Assembly: GCA_016936505.1 (NCBI GenBank)
Contig: JAFGXS010000042.1
Coordinates: 1 to 64,000, forward strand
Origin: Bacteroidales bacterium
Lineage (GTDB): Bacteria > Bacteroidota > Bacteroidia > Bacteroidales > F082
DNA: 64,000 nt
Direction: 5' to 3'
A model generated the notes under the pieces. It made no database searches. It was not told the origin of the DNA and saw only the letters and a list, made by a program, of their open reading frames with translations. This document shows, piece by piece, positions 47,640-56,872 of the stretch. Each line of letters opens with the position of its first letter. Position 1 is the stretch's first letter. The position numbers were made by a program, and so were the translations under genes.

Positions 47640-49064
47640 TTATTCTTCTTTCATAAGGAAATCATGAACTTGTTTCGCCACTTCTCTTCCAGCCTGAATA
47701 GCATGAACCACAAGACTGGCACCGCGTTCTACGTCTCCGGCGGCAAAAACTTTTTCCACAGAAGTTTGTCGTTGCTTATTCACCTGAACGTTTCCAAGTG
47801 AAGTAAAATCCACGCCCAGTTCAGTCAGAAGCCCTTCCTGAACAGGATGTACAAAACCCATTGCAAGCAATACCAGATCAGCCTGGATAATTTGCGGTTT
47901 CCGGGCTTCAATCATTTTCCATTGACCTTTTTCATCTTTAGTCCATTCTACAGAAACAACTTCCATTTGTTTTACTTTTCCGTTTTCGCCCGTGAATTTT
48001 TTGGTCAACAAACTCCATTTTCGTGTACAGCCTTCCTGATGTGAACTGGAAGTACGCAAAATCTGAGGCCAGTATGGCCAGGGGTTTTCAGAATTTCTTT
48101 TTTCGGGAGGCTTGGGAAGGATTTCTATCTGGGTAATCTTAGCAGCACCCTGCCGTACAGAAGTTCCCACACAATCGGAGCCTGTGTCTCCACCACCAAT
48201 GACAACCACATGTTTTCCCTTTGCGCTGATAATTTCCTTTTCGGGAATATCCTGTCCTGCCACTCGTTTATTACTTTGAATCAGGAAATCGAGAGCCAAA
48301 TGAATACCATCCAAATTCCGTCCTTCAACAGGAAGGTCGCGGGGTTTTTCGGACCCGATAGCCAACACAACGGCATCATATTCTTTCAACAATTGCTTTC
48401 CTAAAATGTCTTTTCCAATCAAAACATTTGTCTTAAAAACAATCCCTTCTTTTTTAAAAATATCAGTCCTGCGATCGATAATGCTTTTGTTCAGTTTAAA
48501 ATCTGGAATACCGTAGCGTAACAATCCGCCAATATTGTCATTTTTTTCAAAGACATGAACCTCATGCCCTGCCTGATTAAGCAAGTCAGCAGCTGAAAGC
48601 CCGGCCGGACCGGAACCAATAATCGCTACTTTTTTGGAAGTTCTGTTTTCGGGGATACGTGTCCGAACTATTCCGCTTGCAAAAGCATTTTCCACTGTGG
48701 CACATTCATTTTCACGAATTGTGACCGGATCGTCATTTATACCTAACACACAAGATTTTTCACAAGGTGCAGGACAAACACGCCCGGTGATTTCCGGAAA
48801 ACTATTGGTAGAATTCAAAATTGAATAGGCTTCATCTGTTTTTCCGCGATACAGAGCATCCTGCCACTCGGGTATAACGCTGCCTACCGGACAGGCCCAA
48901 TGACAAAATGGAATACCGCAGTCCATACACCGTGAAGCCTGCAATTTTCTATCTTCAGCGTTGAGGGTTTGTTCCACTTCTCCGAAGTCGTAAACCCGTT
49001 CGTAAAGCGGGCGGTAACCGCCTTCTTTTCTCTTTATTTTGATAAATCCTGTGGGGTCTCCCAT
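47640..49064 (-). CDS. gltD: Glutamate synthase small subunit
   Basis: 474 residues. Delivers electrons from NAD(P)H to the large subunit. The N-terminal 4Fe-4S cysteines are CMDCGIPFCHWACP and CPAPCEKSC. FAD-binding GSGPAGLSAADLL and NAD(P)-binding VIGGGDTGSDCVG follow, with a C-terminal AAGDVERGAS. It follows gltB by 29 bp. Confidence 0.96.
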   Translation of the reverse strand: MGDPTGFIKIKRKEGGYRPLYERVYDFGEVEQTLNAEDRKLQASRCMDCGIPFCHWACPVGSVIPEWQDALYRGKTDEAYSILNSTNSFPEITGRVCPAPCEKSCVLGINDDPVTIRENECATVENAFASGIVRTRIPENRTSKKVAIIGSGPAGLSAADLLNQAGHEVHVFEKNDNIGGLLRYGIPDFKLNKSIIDRRTDIFKKEGIVFKTNVLIGKDILGKQLLKEYDAVVLAIGSEKPRDLPVEGRNLDGIHLALDFLIQSNKRVAGQDIPEKEIISAKGKHVVVIGGGDTGSDCVGTSVRQGAAKITQIEILPKPPEKRNSENPWPYWPQILRTSSSHQEGCTRKWSLLTKKFTGENGKVKQMEVVSVEWTKDEKGQWKMIEARKPQIIQADLVLLAMGFVHPVQEGLLTELGVDFTSLGNVQVNKQRQTSVEKVFAAGDVERGASLVVHAIQAGREVAKQVHDFLMKEE

Positions 49065-49093
49065 TTTATTCTTTTTTACAGTAAAACAAATTT

Positions 49094-52000
49094 TTATTCG
49101 TGAATTGATGGTGAATCCTCGGTACTTTGCAGTTTCTTTTCCAGTTCTTTCAACTTCTGTTCCTGCTGTACTTTCCGGTATTCAAATGGAATCACTTTCA
49201 CAAATCGTGGTAAATATTCTTCCCAACGGGTAAGAATTTTAGTAGCCAGCAAACTTTGTGTGTGTGACCAGTGTTTATGAATCAGTTGTTGCAGTTCATC
49301 AATATCAGTACGATCTTCTACAGGAACCAAATCCACCAACCCACGATTACAGAAATAATCAAAATCACCGGCTTCATCTAACACATAAGCCACACCGCCA
49401 CTCATACCGGCTGCAAAATTTCTCCCTGTTTTTCCCAGCACCACCACTGTTCCTCCGGTCATATATTCACAACCATGGTCGCCTACACCTTCTACCACAG
49501 CCGTTAGCCCTGAGTTTCTTACACAAAACCGTTCCCCGGCAATACCATGAATATAGGCTTCGCCACTGGTGGCTCCATAAAAAGTGGAGTTCCCAATGAT
49601 GATATTCTCTTCAGGTTTGAAAGTTGAATTTTTTTGAGGCACCACAATAATTTTACCTCCCGATTGACCCTTTCCAATATAATCATTGGAATCGCCTTCC
49701 AACAGGAAAGTCACTCCCTTAGTAAGAAAAGCCCCGAAACTCTGACCAGCACTGCCGACAAACGTAGCATGAACAGTATCTTCGGGTAATCCTTTTTCGC
49801 CATATCGCTTGGATATTTCTCCTGACAACAACGCACCAACAGCTCTGTCTTTATTGGTGATTGTTTGAAACACCCATACTTTTTCCTTTGCCTGAAGTGC
49901 TTTTTCTGCTTTTTCAAGTAAAACTTGGTCCAGGTGCTCTTTTGCAGGATGCTCATAGTCATTATGCGTATACCGAACAGGAAAATGTTTTGCTTCATCT
50001 GGTTGAAACAACAAAGTAGAAAAATCAAGGTCCTTCATTTTCCAACCTAGTACACTACGATCTTCTTCAAGTAAATCGGTTCTTCCTACAACATCATCCA
50101 AAGATTTGAATCCCATTTCGGCCAGAATTCCCCTGATTTCTTCAGCCAGAAAACGGAGAAAAGTAATCACATTTTCCGGTTTGCCTTTGAACCGATGACG
50201 TAGTTCCTTATTCTGTGTGGCAATACCTGCGGGACAGGTATTCAAATGACATTTGCGCATCATGATACACCCCAGACTGATCAGAGCAGAAGTGGCAAAC
50301 CCGAATTCTTCGGCCCCGAGACAAGCCATTTTCACCACATCATAACCGTTTTTCAGTTGTCCGTCAGTTTGAATTTTCACCCGTCCTCGTAGGTTGTTTT
50401 TCACTAAAGTTTGTTGTGCCTCAGCCACTCCAAGTTCCACGGGTAATCCAGCATGTTTGATTGAACTGGCAGGACTGGCACCCGTACCCCCTTCACCTCC
50501 TGAAATAATAATCAGATCGGCGCGCGCTTTTGCTACACCTGCAGCAATAGTGCCAACACCTTCTTCCGAAACCAGTTTAACAGAAACTTTAGCCCCTGGA
50601 TTTGCGATTTTTAAATCATAAATCAGTTGGGCTAAATCTTCGATAGAATAAATATCGTGGTGGGGCGGTGGAGAAATCAGTGTAATACCTGGGGTAGATT
50701 TTCGTGTTTTGGCAATCACATTGTTTACTTTGAACCCTGGTAACTGTCCACCTTCACCAGGTTTGGCTCCCTGAGCAATTTTGATTTGAATTTCTTTGGC
50801 ATGAATTAAGTAATTGCTGGTTACTCCAAATCGCCCGGAAGCTACCTGTTTGATGGCACTTTGTTTTGGGGAATCGAAACGCCTGGCATCTTCTCCTCCT
50901 TCACCGGTATTACTTCTGCCACCAATGCTATTCATGGCTTTCGCCAGAGCTTCGTGGGCTTCTTTGCTGATGGATCCAAACGACATGGCTCCGGTAACAA
51001 AGCGTTGCATAATATTTTCAGCCGGTTCCACTTCGTTAATGGGAATGGGATTTCTTTTCAGCTTGAAACAACCTCGAATAAAATTCGGCCTGCTGTTATA
51101 TTGTTCCACCGATTCGCTGTATTCTTTGTATTTATTGTAATCCTGGGCATGGGAAGCCCATTGCAACAATGCCACCGACTCAGGATTCCAGGCATGATTT
51201 TCCCTGTTTTTTCGCCAGGCATAAACTCCAGTACTGCCATTTTTTCCTGGAAACAAAACTTTATCAGAAAACACATTACGATGAAAACGTTCATATTCTT
51301 GATAAATTTCTTTCATTCCAATACCGCTCAAAGGAGAATCTGTTCCAGTGAAATATTTTCCAATAAGTTCTATGTTGACACCGAGAGCTTCAAATATCTG
51401 GGCTCCATGATAACTGCGAACAGTTGAAATTCCCATTTTTGAGAAAATCTTTAGCAACCCTTTATTCACAGCTTTAATGTAATGCTCACGTGCCTCACCA
51501 TAAGGAATGGTAATCTTTTGATCTTTAGTCAACTGGTCGATAGTAGCAAAAGCCAGATATGGATTAATGATGCTGGCACCGTATCCGATGAGCAGGGCAA
51601 AATGATTCACCTCACGAGCCTCACCGGTTTCAACTATAATGCCCACTTGCATGCGCTTCTTTTTTCTGATGAGATGATGGTGTACAGCGCTCACAGAAAG
51701 TAACGCAGGAAAAGGAGCCAGGTCTGAATTCAAATTCCTGTCGCTAAGAACAATGAAGTTCTTATGTTCATCGACCGCTTTTTCAGCCTTTTCCAACATA
51801 TTTTGAAAAGCTTTCTCAAAACCGTCGAAGCCTTCCCTTACAGGGAAAAGCATAGGGATAATTTCGTGACTGAACATTTCATCTTTCAGATCCTTAATTT
51901 TTCCCAAATCGGTGTTGGTGATGATGGGCTCACGAAATTTTATCAGTTTACAATGAGCAGGAGTTTCTGAAAGAATATTAGAATTCAGAGAACCAATATA

Positions 52001-53614
52001 ATTGGTCAATGACATGACCAGACCTTCACGTATAGGATCAATAGGCGGATTGGTAACCTGTGCAAAAATTTGCTTGAAATAGTTAAAGAACCGTTGTGGT
52101 TGTTCAGAAAACACAGCAGGAGGAGTATCGTTACCCATGGAACTTACCGGTTCATTTCCTGTTTCAGCCATAGAACGAATAAGCCATTCTCGGTCTTCTT
52201 TTGAATAGGAAAATACTTTGGCAAAGGTATCGTAGTCGTCCATAGCCGAAGGGACTCTTTGCTTTACCTTTATATCCTTCATCATCAGCCTGTTTTCCTT
52301 GAGCCACATCCCGTAAGGATTCCTGTGACTGAGTTGATCTTTCACTTCCTTATCGGGAACAATAATTCCCAACTGAATATCCACCAGCAACAGTTTTCCC
52401 GGACGTAATCTTCCTTTTTCTTTAACCTTTTCGGCAGGAATTTCCAACACACCTACCTCAGAACTCATCACAATCAAATCATCGTGAGTAATGACATAAC
52501 GAGACGGACGAAGTCCATTTCTGTCTAATGTACCTCCGATATAACGTCCATCTGAGAAAATCATAGATGCCGGTCCGTCCCAGGGTTCCATCAGCGTAGA
52601 GTGGTATTCGTAAAAAGCTTTCAGGCTTTGTGGAATAGGGTTCTTTTCGTTGAATGATTCAGGTATCATCATACACAAGGCATGCGGAATGGTTCTTCCA
52701 GCTCGATGAAAAAATTCCAAAGCATTATCAAAAGATGCAGAATCAGATTTTTCTTTTTGCAATACCGGCAACACCTTTTGTAAGTCATCGCCAAAAATGT
52801 CTGATTCAAGCAGACTTTCCCGTGCATGTGTCCACAACCTATTTCCTTTAATGGTATTTATTTCACCGTTGTGTGCAATCACTCGGAAAGGCTGGGCAAG
52901 ATCCCAGGTAGGAAACGTGTTTGTGCTAAATCTTGAGTGCACAAGGCTGAACGCCGAAGTAAACTGTGGGTGTTGCAGGTCAGTATAATATGCTTTGAGT
53001 TGAAAAGGCGTAAACATTCCCTTATAAACCATAGTTTTGGAAGAAAGACTGGGATGATAATAAAAATCTTTCTGAGTTAACTCAGAAGCGTCCACTGCTT
53101 TTTCTGCCCGTTTCCGGATGATATACAGTTTTTGCTCCAATTGATCCTGTTCCACCTTACCCGTAATGAATATTTGTTTGATGCGAGGCTCACCAATTTT
53201 TGCCAATTCTCCCAAAACACCGGAGTTAACCGGAACATCCCTGACAACCAACATTTGCATTCCCTCTTCCTGAACTATTTTCGATAAAATAGAAATACAT
53301 TTTTCTGCTTCTTTTTCCAAAGGAGGCAAAAACAAGTGCCCTGTTCCGTATTTTCCTTTCTTGGGAAGATCAAGGTTCAACACATTTTTAAAATAATCAT
53401 GGGCTATACCTACCATAATTCCGGCTCCATCGCCACTGGCATCATCAGCACCTTTTGCACCACGGTGGTCCATGTTGCAGAGGACTTCAAATCCTTTTTC
53501 TACAATATCATGTGAAGCATGCCCTTTAATCTGAGCTACAAAACCAATTCCACAATTATCATGTTCATTTGCCGGATTGTATAAACCTTCGGCTTTTTGA
53601 TAAGGTTCTAACAT
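49094..53614 (-). CDS. gltB: Glutamate synthase large subunit
   Basis: 1506 residues. Converts glutamine and 2-oxoglutarate to two glutamates. The N-terminal 20 residues are a propeptide; cleavage would expose the catalytic Cys21 (HDNCGIGF) of the class II amidotransferase. The synthase domain has the FMN site and the 3Fe-4S cluster motif CIMMRKCHLNTCP. The C-terminal beta-helix domain contains repeated GxxGG turns. An unusual 5' leader with a hairpin lies upstream. Confidence 0.97.
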   Translation of the reverse strand: MLEPYQKAEGLYNPANEHDNCGIGFVAQIKGHASHDIVEKGFEVLCNMDHRGAKGADDASGDGAGIMVGIAHDYFKNVLNLDLPKKGKYGTGHLFLPPLEKEAEKCISILSKIVQEEGMQMLVVRDVPVNSGVLGELAKIGEPRIKQIFITGKVEQDQLEQKLYIIRKRAEKAVDASELTQKDFYYHPSLSSKTMVYKGMFTPFQLKAYYTDLQHPQFTSAFSLVHSRFSTNTFPTWDLAQPFRVIAHNGEINTIKGNRLWTHARESLLESDIFGDDLQKVLPVLQKEKSDSASFDNALEFFHRAGRTIPHALCMMIPESFNEKNPIPQSLKAFYEYHSTLMEPWDGPASMIFSDGRYIGGTLDRNGLRPSRYVITHDDLIVMSSEVGVLEIPAEKVKEKGRLRPGKLLLVDIQLGIIVPDKEVKDQLSHRNPYGMWLKENRLMMKDIKVKQRVPSAMDDYDTFAKVFSYSKEDREWLIRSMAETGNEPVSSMGNDTPPAVFSEQPQRFFNYFKQIFAQVTNPPIDPIREGLVMSLTNYIGSLNSNILSETPAHCKLIKFREPIITNTDLGKIKDLKDEMFSHEIIPMLFPVREGFDGFEKAFQNMLEKAEKAVDEHKNFIVLSDRNLNSDLAPFPALLSVSAVHHHLIRKKKRMQVGIIVETGEAREVNHFALLIGYGASIINPYLAFATIDQLTKDQKITIPYGEAREHYIKAVNKGLLKIFSKMGISTVRSYHGAQIFEALGVNIELIGKYFTGTDSPLSGIGMKEIYQEYERFHRNVFSDKVLFPGKNGSTGVYAWRKNRENHAWNPESVALLQWASHAQDYNKYKEYSESVEQYNSRPNFIRGCFKLKRNPIPINEVEPAENIMQRFVTGAMSFGSISKEAHEALAKAMNSIGGRSNTGEGGEDARRFDSPKQSAIKQVASGRFGVTSNYLIHAKEIQIKIAQGAKPGEGGQLPGFKVNNVIAKTRKSTPGITLISPPPHHDIYSIEDLAQLIYDLKIANPGAKVSVKLVSEEGVGTIAAGVAKARADLIIISGGEGGTGASPASSIKHAGLPVELGVAEAQQTLVKNNLRGRVKIQTDGQLKNGYDVVKMACLGAEEFGFATSALISLGCIMMRKCHLNTCPAGIATQNKELRHRFKGKPENVITFLRFLAEEIRGILAEMGFKSLDDVVGRTDLLEEDRSVLGWKMKDLDFSTLLFQPDEAKHFPVRYTHNDYEHPAKEHLDQVLLEKAEKALQAKEKVWVFQTITNKDRAVGALLSGEISKRYGEKGLPEDTVHATFVGSAGQSFGAFLTKGVTFLLEGDSNDYIGKGQSGGKIIVVPQKNSTFKPEENIIIGNSTFYGATSGEAYIHGIAGERFCVRNSGLTAVVEGVGDHGCEYMTGGTVVVLGKTGRNFAAGMSGGVAYVLDEAGDFDYFCNRGLVDLVPVEDRTDIDELQQLIHKHWSHTQSLLATKILTRWEEYLPRFVKVIPFEYRKVQQEQKLKELEKKLQSTEDSPSIHE

Positions 53615-53655
53615 TCATTTCTCTTTTTAAACTTCTTCACTAGTCACCAAAAATG

Positions 53656-53678
53656 TAGGGAGAATGATATACTCCCTA
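53656..53678 (-). repeat. Hairpin in the gltB leader
   Basis: 7-bp perfect inverted repeat TAGGGAG / CTCCCTA with a 9-base loop, 42 bp upstream of the gltB ATG. There is no T-run, so it is not a classical terminator. A second CTCCCT (53734-53739) on the same strand offers an alternative partner. The rest of the 443-bp gap between gltB and serB shows only AT-rich sequence and the two candidate promoters. Confidence 0.5.
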
Positions 53679-53799
53679 AATATTCAGGAAAGTCTTACGC
53701 ATCATTAACTATGAAAATATGATGACTAAATGGCTCCCTCAGTTCCCTTTTGTTCTGTTGTTTCGAGAAAATGCTGTAATGTCTCAGGATTGAGTTTCC

Positions 53800-53807
53800 C
53801 AAATTTA
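53800..53807 (-). promoter_or_regulatory. Possible -7 element for gltB-gltD
   Basis: The minus strand reads TAAATTTG, matching TAnnTTTG, about 186 bp upstream of gltB. If used, the transcript has a long leader that includes the hairpin at 53656-53678. Confidence 0.4.
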
Positions 53808-53983
53808 ACGAAATTCAAATGCCTTTATTAATTAATTACTATTACCTGAAATTTGATCAAATCATAACATGTTGTAATATAATTTATTGAAAAAAATCAA
53901 AAGCATCAATGATAAACCCTGATTGATATAGTGCAAACGATTTATTTAAGGGATTTAAATCTGTTATAGCGAAAAAACAGGCT

Positions 53984-53991
53984 TAACTTTG
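53984..53991 (+). promoter_or_regulatory. -7 element for serB
   Basis: TAACTTTG matches TAnnTTTG, 66 bp before the chosen serB ATG. It excludes the reading-frame extension that begins within it. Confidence 0.6.
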
Positions 53992-54057
53992 TTTCATTAT
54001 AAAATAGTAAGCTATTCGGGCAGAAATTTTACATTTGACAAGCAAAAAAAACAAAAC

Positions 54058-55281
54058 ATGTCACATACCAAAGAAATTATTTTGTTGAACGTTTCCGGAG
54101 AAGATAAACCTGGCTTAACAGCTTCGCTAACTGAAGTGCTGAACCATCACGAAGTTAATATTCTTGACATAGGCCAATCTGTAATTCATAAAGATTTAGG
54201 CCTGGGAATTCTGTTTGAGGTTCCCAAAAAATCAGGAGCATCCAGCATATTGAAAGATCTGCTTTTCAGAGCCTACGAAATGCGGAGCCACATTAAGTTC
54301 ACTCCTATTCCTATTGAAGAATATGAAGCCTGGGTTGCTGAACAAGGTAAAGAAAGATTTTTAATCACTTTATTAGCGCACAAACTAACTTCTTTGCATC
54401 TATCAAAGGTGTCGCGTTTAATTGCAGATCAGAACCTCAATATTGATACCATTTTACGTTTATCGGGAAGAAAATCGTTGGTAGGAAACAATAAAGTAAC
54501 CAATTCAGTTGTGGAATTTACTGTTCGTGGAACCCCAGTAAATCTCAATTTGATGAAGCAGTCTATTATGCAAATTGCATCTGAAACAAATATTGACATT
54601 GCTTTTCAGGAGGATAATATCTTTAGAAGAAGTCGCAGGTTAGTTTGTTTCGATATGGATTCAACGCTCATCAGAACTGAGGTTATTGACGAACTCGCCG
54701 AACGTGCAGGTGTGGGAGAACAAGTAAAAGCCATCACCGAACGCGCCATGCGGGGCGAAATTGATTTTAAAGAAAGCTTTATGGAAAGAATCGCTTTATT
54801 GAAAGGTTTGGATGAGTCGGTAATGAAAGAAATTGCTGAAAATTTACCCATAACCAATGGAGCCGAAAGACTGCTGAAAACGTTAAATCAATTTGGATAT
54901 AAAACAGCTATTCTATCCGGCGGTTTCACCTATTTTGGAAACTATCTGAAAAATAAACTCGGTATCGACTATGTATTTGCCAATGAACTTGAAATCAAAG
55001 ACGGGAAACTCACAGGAAAGCACCTCAACGAAATTGTTGATGGAAAAAGAAAAGCCGAACTTCTTCAGCTTTTAGCATTTAAAGAAGATATCCACCTGGA
55101 GCAGGTGATTGCTGTGGGAGACGGAGCCAATGATTTGCCCATGCTGGAAAAAGCGGGTTTGGGCATAGCTTTTCATGCCAAACCTAAGGTAAAAGCTGAA
55201 GCACAACAAGCCATATCTTCTACAGGATTGGACAGTATTTTATACTTATTGGGGTTCAGAGACAGAGAAATAAAAGAATAA
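54058..55281 (+). CDS. serB: Phosphoserine phosphatase with two ACT domains
   Basis: Last step of serine synthesis. 407 residues from the MSHTKEI start. Two N-terminal ACT-like domains (about 5-80 and 98-180) suggest allosteric control by serine. The HAD phosphatase domain then has CFDMDSTLI (DxDxT), LSGGFTYFGNY and GDGANDLPML. It ends 1 bp before the convergent small gene. Confidence 0.95.
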   Translation: MSHTKEIILLNVSGEDKPGLTASLTEVLNHHEVNILDIGQSVIHKDLGLGILFEVPKKSGASSILKDLLFRAYEMRSHIKFTPIPIEEYEAWVAEQGKERFLITLLAHKLTSLHLSKVSRLIADQNLNIDTILRLSGRKSLVGNNKVTNSVVEFTVRGTPVNLNLMKQSIMQIASETNIDIAFQEDNIFRRSRRLVCFDMDSTLIRTEVIDELAERAGVGEQVKAITERAMRGEIDFKESFMERIALLKGLDESVMKEIAENLPITNGAERLLKTLNQFGYKTAILSGGFTYFGNYLKNKLGIDYVFANELEIKDGKLTGKHLNEIVDGKRKAELLQLLAFKEDIHLEQVIAVGDGANDLPMLEKAGLGIAFHAKPKVKAEAQQAISSTGLDSILYLLGFRDREIKE

Positions 55282-55282
55282 A

Positions 55283-55657
55283 TTAGCTATCTATCCATTT
55301 CAAAGCATCTTCCAAAGTATTAAAAGGAAAGGATTGATAACCTTCATCTTTTTCATGAACCAGAATAGCAATGACTGTATTTTTGGGAGTTTCAGTAATA
55401 ACAGCAATTTTTGCATCCTTAAAAACCTCGGGATATTGTTTGTAAAAATCTGATATTGCTGAATGTTCAGATGACTTGATTTTTAACGTTGCTTTTCTAT
55501 AATCAAGAATAAACCGCTTGGTGTTTTTAGGTATGAGGTTTTCATTGATGGCCACAATCCAGGAAGACTCAATATCCCGGATAGTTATCTCTCCAAAATA
55601 TGACTTATACATAATGCCTTTTTCAGCATCATAATAAAAGCTGTAATTATGTTTCAT
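55283..55657 (-). CDS. Small soluble protein, possibly STAS/SpoIIAA-like
   Basis: 124 residues, no signal or membrane segment. The alternating strands and helices (YGEITIRDIESSW-like start, KRFILDYRKATL, IAVITETPKN, NTLEDALKWI at the end) resemble the SpoIIAA-like STAS proteins common in Bacteroidota. No catalytic residues stand out. Convergent with serB. Confidence 0.6.
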   Translation of the reverse strand: MKHNYSFYYDAEKGIMYKSYFGEITIRDIESSWIVAINENLIPKNTKRFILDYRKATLKIKSSEHSAISDFYKQYPEVFKDAKIAVITETPKNTVIAILVHEKDEGYQSFPFNTLEDALKWIDS

Positions 55658-55726
55658 TAAGTAATAAAAGAATTGCGACCCCTTTTATGAGAATAAAGGT
55701 AATGAAATCTATCAAAAAATAACAAC

Positions 55727-56263
55727 CTAATTGTTAACGAACTTCTCCACTCCTTCTAAATGTATTATTTCTCCAAAATACATCCTGTGTGTATTCTTGT
55801 TTTCATGAGCTTTTAATGCTGATTTATCATGAAAATTATCCAGTATCAAATCGTTCCAATATGTTTTTTTGCACTCAATAACCAACTCTGCTTCTTCAAA
55901 AATTGGTGAGCCAACAGTTTTTGAAGCACAGAAATGCAAACCAGTCTGGGCAACTTTATCTTCATCACGTCCAGAAATTTTTCCCAGATAAGATAAATCT
56001 TTGTGAAATTCTTTTGAAAAAGCAGTAAGTGTAAAATCAGGATATTGGTTCACAAAATCAAAAGTATAGCGTGAAGGCCGAACAACTACCAAAGCAAAAG
56101 GCTTGTTCCACATCACTCCCAATGAACCCCATGCAACAGTCATGGTGTTGAAGTGACCGATGCTGAAATTTCCCGCAGTAAGCAGCATCCACTGATTTTT
56201 CCACAAATCATGAATTTTTGTAGAAAATTCGTACGGGTTAATAATCTGCCGATTCTGTTTCAC
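55727..56263 (-). CDS. Flavin reductase-like FMN-binding protein
   Basis: 178 residues with the split-barrel fold: MLLTAGNFSIGHFNTMTVAWGSLGVMW near the N-terminus, with the FMN phosphate-binding region, and FALVVVRPSRYTFDFV. Start is GTG, 2 bp after the stop of the upstream methyltransferase, so probably cotranscribed. Substrate unknown. Confidence 0.85.
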   Translation of the reverse strand: MKQNRQIINPYEFSTKIHDLWKNQWMLLTAGNFSIGHFNTMTVAWGSLGVMWNKPFALVVVRPSRYTFDFVNQYPDFTLTAFSKEFHKDLSYLGKISGRDEDKVAQTGLHFCASKTVGSPIFEEAELVIECKKTYWNDLILDNFHDKSALKAHENKNTHRMYFGEIIHLEGVEKFVNN

Positions 56264-56265
56264 TT

Positions 56266-56868
56266 TTATTGTTTTTTGGCAATTACCTGAACTACTGCCC
56301 CTTTACCAAAGTGTAACCTTCCTTCGTGGACCTCACGAACAGTTTCCACCAAGTGTTCAAATTGCAGCCCCATAAGTTCACTTTTTAATGTAGGCAAATC
56401 TTTTACGAGCAAATCTGTGGTTTTCGGGCCCCCGGTTTTATAATCCAGTTGTTTCTGAACATAGGATTCGGAAAGCAGCACCCCTCCATTTTTCAATGCA
56501 CGAATAATCCGTTTGTGTACATCCTTTCTAAGGTCGAAAGGCAAATGACAAAAAATTGAAACAATACCATCCCATTGCTCTTCTCCCAAATCAAAATCAT
56601 TTAAATCGGCAACTATAGTATGCAATGCTGCACCTTGTTCTTCAGCCAGTTCCTTTGCCTTTTTCATTCCTACCGAAGAGGAATCCATTGCAGTAACTTC
56701 ATAACCTGGTTGCTTTGCCAGAAAGACTGCATTCCTACCTTCACCTTCAGCCAAAAACAACACTTTTCCCTCTGGAATTTTCATAAAATTTTCCCTCAGA
56801 AAATCATTTGGTTCCTTACCATAAATAAATTCTTCTTCACTATATCTTTGATCCCAGGTTGGTTGCAT
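56266..56868 (-). CDS. SAM-dependent methyltransferase (TehB-like)
   Basis: 200 residues from the ATG at 56866-56868, 4 bp after the metallophosphoesterase stop; a TTG six codons earlier would overlap it. Rossmann motifs VLFLAEGEGRNAVFLA (motif I) and VTAMDSSSVGMKKAK are visible, followed by WDGIVSIFCHLP. Start WDQRYSEEEFIYGKEPNDFL is typical of TehB-like thiopurine/tellurite-type methyltransferases. Confidence 0.88.
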   Translation of the reverse strand: MQPTWDQRYSEEEFIYGKEPNDFLRENFMKIPEGKVLFLAEGEGRNAVFLAKQPGYEVTAMDSSSVGMKKAKELAEEQGAALHTIVADLNDFDLGEEQWDGIVSIFCHLPFDLRKDVHKRIIRALKNGGVLLSESYVQKQLDYKTGGPKTTDLLVKDLPTLKSELMGLQFEHLVETVREVHEGRLHFGKGAVVQVIAKKQ

Positions 56869-56872
56869 TGTT

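Noticed and set aside
50861-51427. 188-codon open frame antisense to gltB
   Set aside because: Fully inside a conserved part of gltB; composition follows the opposite-strand codons and no family is visible.
53989-54057. Upstream extension of serB
   Set aside because: It begins inside the -7 element, and the ACT domain starts normally at the ATG at 54058.
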